Below, piece after piece: positions 61,601 to 64,000 of a stretch of 64,000 bases of DNA (positions are counted from its first letter, which is position 1; every line of letters begins with the position of its first letter). The notes beneath the pieces are model-generated. The model had not been told where the DNA came from and ran no database searches. It was given only the letters and a program-made list of their open reading frames with translations. This DNA is from Peristeroidobacter soli (GTDB taxonomy: Bacteria; Pseudomonadota; Gammaproteobacteria; Steroidobacterales; Steroidobacteraceae), in assembly GCF_004138485.1 (NCBI RefSeq), contig NZ_RYEV01000008.1, forward strand, positions 62,001 through 126,000. The letters run 5' to 3'. Position numbers and translations under genes: made by a program.

Positions 61601-62658
61601 TTGCGCGTACCGCGATGCTCGAGTGGGGCTTCAAGGCTCAGCGCATGGCGAATCGTGCGCTCAAGGTCGTGGCGAAGGCCCAGACCGCGCATCCGCCTGC
61701 AACGACCGGCAAGGCGCCGGTGCGCGAGCAGGTCGTTCACTTCGTCAACAAGAAGATGCCTGGTGGGTTGCCGAAGAAGACGGCGCGCGCGCTGTTGGAT
61801 ATCGAAGATCGGCACTACGTGCCCATCATCCGCGACCCGGCCCGCACTACCAGCGAGTCCGAGGCGGTGTTTTACTTCCCTGGCTGCGGCTCGGAACGTT
61901 TGTTCTCGCAGGTGGGCCTGGCGACGCAGGCGATGCTGTGGTCGGTCGGTGTGCAGACGGTGCTGCCGCCCGGTTATGTGTGCTGCGGCTACCCGCAGCG
62001 AGGCGCGGGTCAGTTCGACAAGGCGGAAAAGATGATCACGGACAACCGTGTGCTGTTCCACCGTGTCGCGAATACGCTGAACTATCTCGACATCAAGACC
62101 GTGGTGGTCAGCTGCGGCACGTGTTTCGATCAGCTGCAGGGTTATAAATTCGACGAGATCTTCCCCGGCTGCCGCATCGTCGACATTCACGAGTTCCTGA
62201 TGGAGCGGAACGTGAAGCTCGAAGGCGTGACGGGCGTGAGATACATGTATCACGACCCGTGCCACACGCCGATCAAGAGCTACGATCCTTTGAAGGTCGT
62301 GAATACGCTCATCAACGATGAACTGAACGGCAAGGTCGAGAAGAACGACCGGTGCTGCGGCGAGTCCGGCACCTTTGCCGTGAGCCGCCCGGATGTGGCG
62401 ACTCAGGTGCGGTTCCGCAAGGAAATCGAGATGAAGAAGGGCGCGGAGAAGTTGCGCGCGGATGGGTTCAAGGGGGATGTGAAGATCCTCACTTCCTGTC
62501 CGTCCTGCATGCAGGGTCTCAAGCGCTACAACGACGACGCGGACATCGATGCGGATTACATCGTCGTTGAAATCGCGAAGCACATACTCGGTAACAACTG
62601 GCTGCCGGACTACGTGCAGAAAGCAAACGCGGGCGGTATCGAGCGCGTTCTCGTGTGA
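58687..62658 (+). CDS. FAD-linked oxidase / Fe-S / CCG-domain fusion dehydrogenase (DUF3683 type)
   Basis: A 1323-residue cytoplasmic fusion. The N-terminal domain ([23 protein letters not shown]3683-like) is followed by an FAD-binding-4 domain ([17 protein letters not shown] near 215, [16 protein letters not shown]) and an FAD-oxidase C domain with [12 protein letters not shown]. Two ferredoxin motifs lie at ~854 ([11 protein letters not shown]) and ~916 ([14 protein letters not shown]). Two CCG heterodisulfide-type domains occupy ~1060-1290 ([36 protein letters not shown]). It unites GlcD-like and GlcF-like parts. The probable activity is oxidation of a 2-hydroxy acid, such as D-lactate, with electrons passed to quinone. 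The first start is TTG at 58687 with no good Shine-Dalgarno; the match to the family begins ~25 residues later. Confidence 0.9.
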   Translation: MRNLSLPLATTEPDAAVAGPAARLREIPYNYTSFSDREIVIRLLGESLWTILDELRGERRTGRSARMLYEVLGDIWVVQRNPYLQDDLVDNPKRRRLLIEALHHRLHDIERRRDDADPDRDRKVGELLQAARRAVESFANDFEKLVQLRKRARRLLERHTRDDNIRFDAFARVSHVTDATDWRIEYPFLVLSPDTEAEIPALVRDCIELGLTIIPRGGGTGYTGGAIPLTPLSAVINTEKLEQLDPIDIIDIPGATTPDAKVPTIFSGAGVVTRRVSDAAEREGLVFAVDPTSADASCIGGNVAMNAGGKKAVLWGTAVDNLIWWRMVDPDGNWLEVTRLEHNRGKIHDVEVAKFELVWKDGRDHPQRARVLRTARVDIEGRKFRKEGLGKDVTDKFLGGLPGVQKEGCDGVITSARWILHRMPKYTRTVCLEFFGHARHAIPSIVEIKTFLDKETGISGVQLAGLEHLDERYLRAVGYATKSKRGALPKMVLLGDIVGDNDDAVARATSEVIRISNSRAGEGFVAVNPDARKKFWLDRSRTAAIAKHTNAFKINEDVVIPLERMGDYTDAIERINIELSFANKIKMLRELRDFFETELPLGKVDDPDLISVSRTELLGDRQIQAQQVIADTLARWTYLAEHLDTPLSEALPQLTTLGFAPLRGDFERRVDREPNVRIFDLVQDRSLRTSWKTEVRAHLRRLFVGGACLPILEGVEEIHKRVLRGRVWVALHMHAGDGNVHTNIPVNSDDYEMLQTANRAVERIMAIARDLNGVISGEHGIGITKLEFLTDAETEEFRRYKDRVDPDGRFNKGKLMPGGDLRNAYTPSFNLMGHESLIMQQSDINSISDAIKDCLRCGKCKPVCATHVPRANLLYSPRNKILATSLLIEAFLYEEQTRRGVSLRHWDEFSDVADHCTVCHKCEKPCPVNIDFGDVSMAMRDLLRRMGKKRFNPGTAASMFFLNATNPQTIKIARTAMLEWGFKAQRMANRALKVVAKAQTAHPPATTGKAPVREQVVHFVNKKMPGGLPKKTARALLDIEDRHYVPIIRDPARTTSESEAVFYFPGCGSERLFSQVGLATQAMLWSVGVQTVLPPGYVCCGYPQRGAGQFDKAEKMITDNRVLFHRVANTLNYLDIKTVVVSCGTCFDQLQGYKFDEIFPGCRIVDIHEFLMERNVKLEGVTGVRYMYHDPCHTPIKSYDPLKVVNTLINDELNGKVEKNDRCCGESGTFAVSRPDVATQVRFRKEIEMKKGAEKLRADGFKGDVKILTSCPSCMQGLKRYNDDADIDADYIVVEIAKHILGNNWLPDYVQKANAGGIERVLV

Positions 62659-62751
62659 TTTGAGGGCGGGACGGAGTGGGCTGTCGCCCGTCCCTGAGTT
62701 TCTGAGAAGAGGTGTCAGCTCTCGCCCGCGCCTTTGAGCTCAACCCATGGA

Positions 62752-62773
62752 GACTGGCCCAAGCCAGTCTCCC
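62752..62773. terminator. Hairpin in the convergent gap 62659-62857
   Basis: gagactgg-cccaag-ccagtctc, an 8-bp stem with 6-nt loop between the convergent dehydrogenase and glycosidase genes. No T-run, so termination is only possible. The rest of the 199-bp gap shows nothing else recognisable. Confidence 0.4.
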
Positions 62774-62857
62774 GGGCCGAGCGATAGCGAAGGCAGTAGG
62801 GGAACACGGTGTCGGGAGGAGGAACGCCACCTCGGCACCGTGCCGCACCGACGCCTC

Positions 62858-64000
62858 TTACCGACCCCACAGCCGATTCAGCAGATTCGTCTTCCGCTGA
62901 TCAAACGTCCGCCACTCACCCCACCCCGTCGTGTTGGACACCGGGTCATACGCATGGCCATACCAGCCGGCCGTATCTCCCGACTCTGGATTGATCGACC
63001 AATAACACCCCTCGATATTCTTACTGACCAGGTAATCGACGAACGCGTTCTGCCACTGCGCATCCACGCCGGGCGTGATGTGACTCCAGCGATTCCGGTC
63101 CCGGATGCTCGCCTGACCCTGCGGCCAATCCAGGTTGCCACCAAACTCACCCACGACCATTCCGTAACCCAGTTGCTTGAGATAACCGAAGTGCTCCTCC
63201 CATCCAGCCGCGAGCTGCGTCGGGTTGATTACGATATTGCACTTCGCATCGCCCGCCGCATCGCCCTCCAGCCCCGCACATTGCGGCTGCGAAGGATCCA
63301 TGAACATTCGCTGCACGAACACGGACGGTCCGTAGGTGTGCGGTGAGAACACCAGCCGCTCCTTGGGAATATTGATCGGGTTGCTCCCGGCCTCATACAA
63401 ATTCTCACCCCAATTCGGATTCGACGCCGTATTTCCATGGGGCACCGCTGTGGTCGTAGCCGGAGTTCCATCCTGCGTCCCAGCCACCGTGCCCACTCCC
63501 TGCACGAACAACAGTGTGTTCGGATTCACCGCGTTGATCGCCGTATACGCAGACTCAACCAGCGACTTCCACTCCGCCCACGTGTAATCGTGCGGTTCAT
63601 TGAACACGTCGATGCCGATGATGTTGTCCACACCGAGCTGCGTGCCCAGCCCGGCCAGTGTCCGCAAGTTATCCAGCCACAGCGTCTGGTTATAAGGCTG
63701 CGTGGTCGTCACGGTGCTCGGATTGCCGCTCGCCGCGCACGAATAGTTCTCTCGCTTGAAATCATAGTTGTCGCGAGTCGCATCGACCCAAGGCGGACGC
63801 GCATCCAGCCGGCCCTTGCGCCAGCCGACGTAGTTGGAGCAGGAGTGCACGTCGAGCATGACCTCGATGTTGTTCTGGTCGGCGAGCTGAATGATCTGCT
63901 CCAGCGCCAGCCGGGAGTTCGCCACTCGTACCGACGAGTGATTCTTCAGGTACGGATCGCGACCCTGCGGGTCGTTGGCGTTCAGAGTCTGCGGCACGAC
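62858..64000 (-). CDS. GH5-type glycoside hydrolase, 5' part outside the window
   Basis: C-terminal 380 codons of a retaining endoglucanase/mannanase-like enzyme. The frame is open to the window end (codon 63998-64000 is GTC), so start and signal peptide are missing. Active-site landmarks of the GH5 (alpha/beta)8 barrel: MLDVHSCSNYVGW, the acid/base Glu in IGIDVFNEPHDYTWAE, the aromatic/His region LVFSPHTYGPSVF, and the nucleophile Glu in MVVGEFGGNL. GCYWSINPESGDTAGWYG contributes the substrate-cleft Trp. It resembles bacterial extracellular cellulases of the endo-1,4-beta-glucanase type. The chain ends soon after the barrel, so any carbohydrate-binding domain would be N-terminal, outside the window. 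Confidence 0.88.
   Translation of the reverse strand, partial: VVPQTLNANDPQGRDPYLKNHSSVRVANSRLALEQIIQLADQNNIEVMLDVHSCSNYVGWRKGRLDARPPWVDATRDNYDFKRENYSCAASGNPSTVTTTQPYNQTLWLDNLRTLAGLGTQLGVDNIIGIDVFNEPHDYTWAEWKSLVESAYTAINAVNPNTLLFVQGVGTVAGTQDGTPATTTAVPHGNTASNPNWGENLYEAGSNPINIPKERLVFSPHTYGPSVFVQRMFMDPSQPQCAGLEGDAAGDAKCNIVINPTQLAAGWEEHFGYLKQLGYGMVVGEFGGNLDWPQGQASIRDRNRWSHITPGVDAQWQNAFVDYLVSKNIEGCYWSINPESGDTAGWYGHAYDPVSNTTGWGEWRTFDQRKTNLLNRLWGR

Noticed and set aside
60655-62583. Long antisense open frame (642 codons) opposite the FAD/Fe-S dehydrogenase
   Set aside because: High GC removes stops on the opposite strand. The sequence is Arg/His-rich with no family match, and the sense strand encodes a clear protein.
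1-64000. CRISPR arrays, rRNA, tRNA, prophage or integron structures
   Set aside because: Looked for regular spaced repeats, conserved rRNA/tRNA sequence and phage structural genes; none seen.

Overview
The window is GC-rich, gene-dense DNA from a free-living Gram-negative bacterium. The gene content includes RND and EmrAB-type efflux with NodT outer-membrane lipoproteins, TesB, RluB, YceH, RraA, MotAB, DegP, Tat-exported enzymes and a GEMM-I riboswitch. This fits a Gammaproteobacterium of the Xanthomonadales/Nevskiales/Steroidobacter kind. That placement is inference; no rRNA or tRNA is present to confirm it. Both ends cut genes: an RND adaptor at the left and a GH5 glycosidase at the right.

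Layout. 1-7685: tripartite RND pump (adaptor, permease, outer-membrane lipoprotein), a ~300-bp inverted-repeat element, then an OmpR-type two-component pair. 7744-12844 (minus): a four-gene PspA / AAA+ ATPase / coiled-coil membrane protein / solute-binding-OmpA fusion operon. 13008-18209: TesB, RluB, and a Tat-exported GMC oxidoreductase with its small subunit plus a secreted class V aminotransferase homologue. 18210-25068 (minus): hybrid kinase with NarL-type regulator, and a TPR protein with a Ser/Thr kinase-TPR receptor. 25325-34023: Tat-exported Gfo/Idh/MocA enzyme, MarR-controlled EmrAB-NodT efflux operon, GH17-GT2 beta-glucan synthase. 34163-40103: outer-membrane beta-barrel, ABC ATPase/FtsX permease/AttH-like lipocalin operon, a small exported protein behind an FNR-type box, RraA.

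40211-48821: a c-di-GMP-I (GEMM-I) riboswitch precedes a 756-residue Pro/Ala-rich protein with two SPOR-like domains and two kinds of tandem repeat. Then come three small conserved proteins and the complete Anbu operon (ATP-grasp, alpha-E, transglutaminase, proteasome-like peptidase), interrupted by a small inverted-repeat element. 48828-54009: MotAB behind a sigma-28-like promoter, an orphan secretin-like protein, a toxin-antitoxin pair flanked by direct repeats, and two small membrane proteins. 53969-58539 (minus): YceH, a predicted lipoprotein DegP and an OmpR-type two-component system. 58687-64000: a 1323-residue FAD/Fe-S oxidoreductase and the partial GH5 enzyme.

The main theme is envelope physiology: efflux, envelope stress (PspA module, DegP with its two-component system), cell-surface glucan, motility and c-di-GMP signalling. 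The most notable items are the riboswitch-controlled repeat protein (40211-42742), the PspA-AAA-OmpA module, the structured repeat at 5313-5611, the inverted-repeat insertion inside the Anbu operon and the repeat-flanked toxin-antitoxin module.
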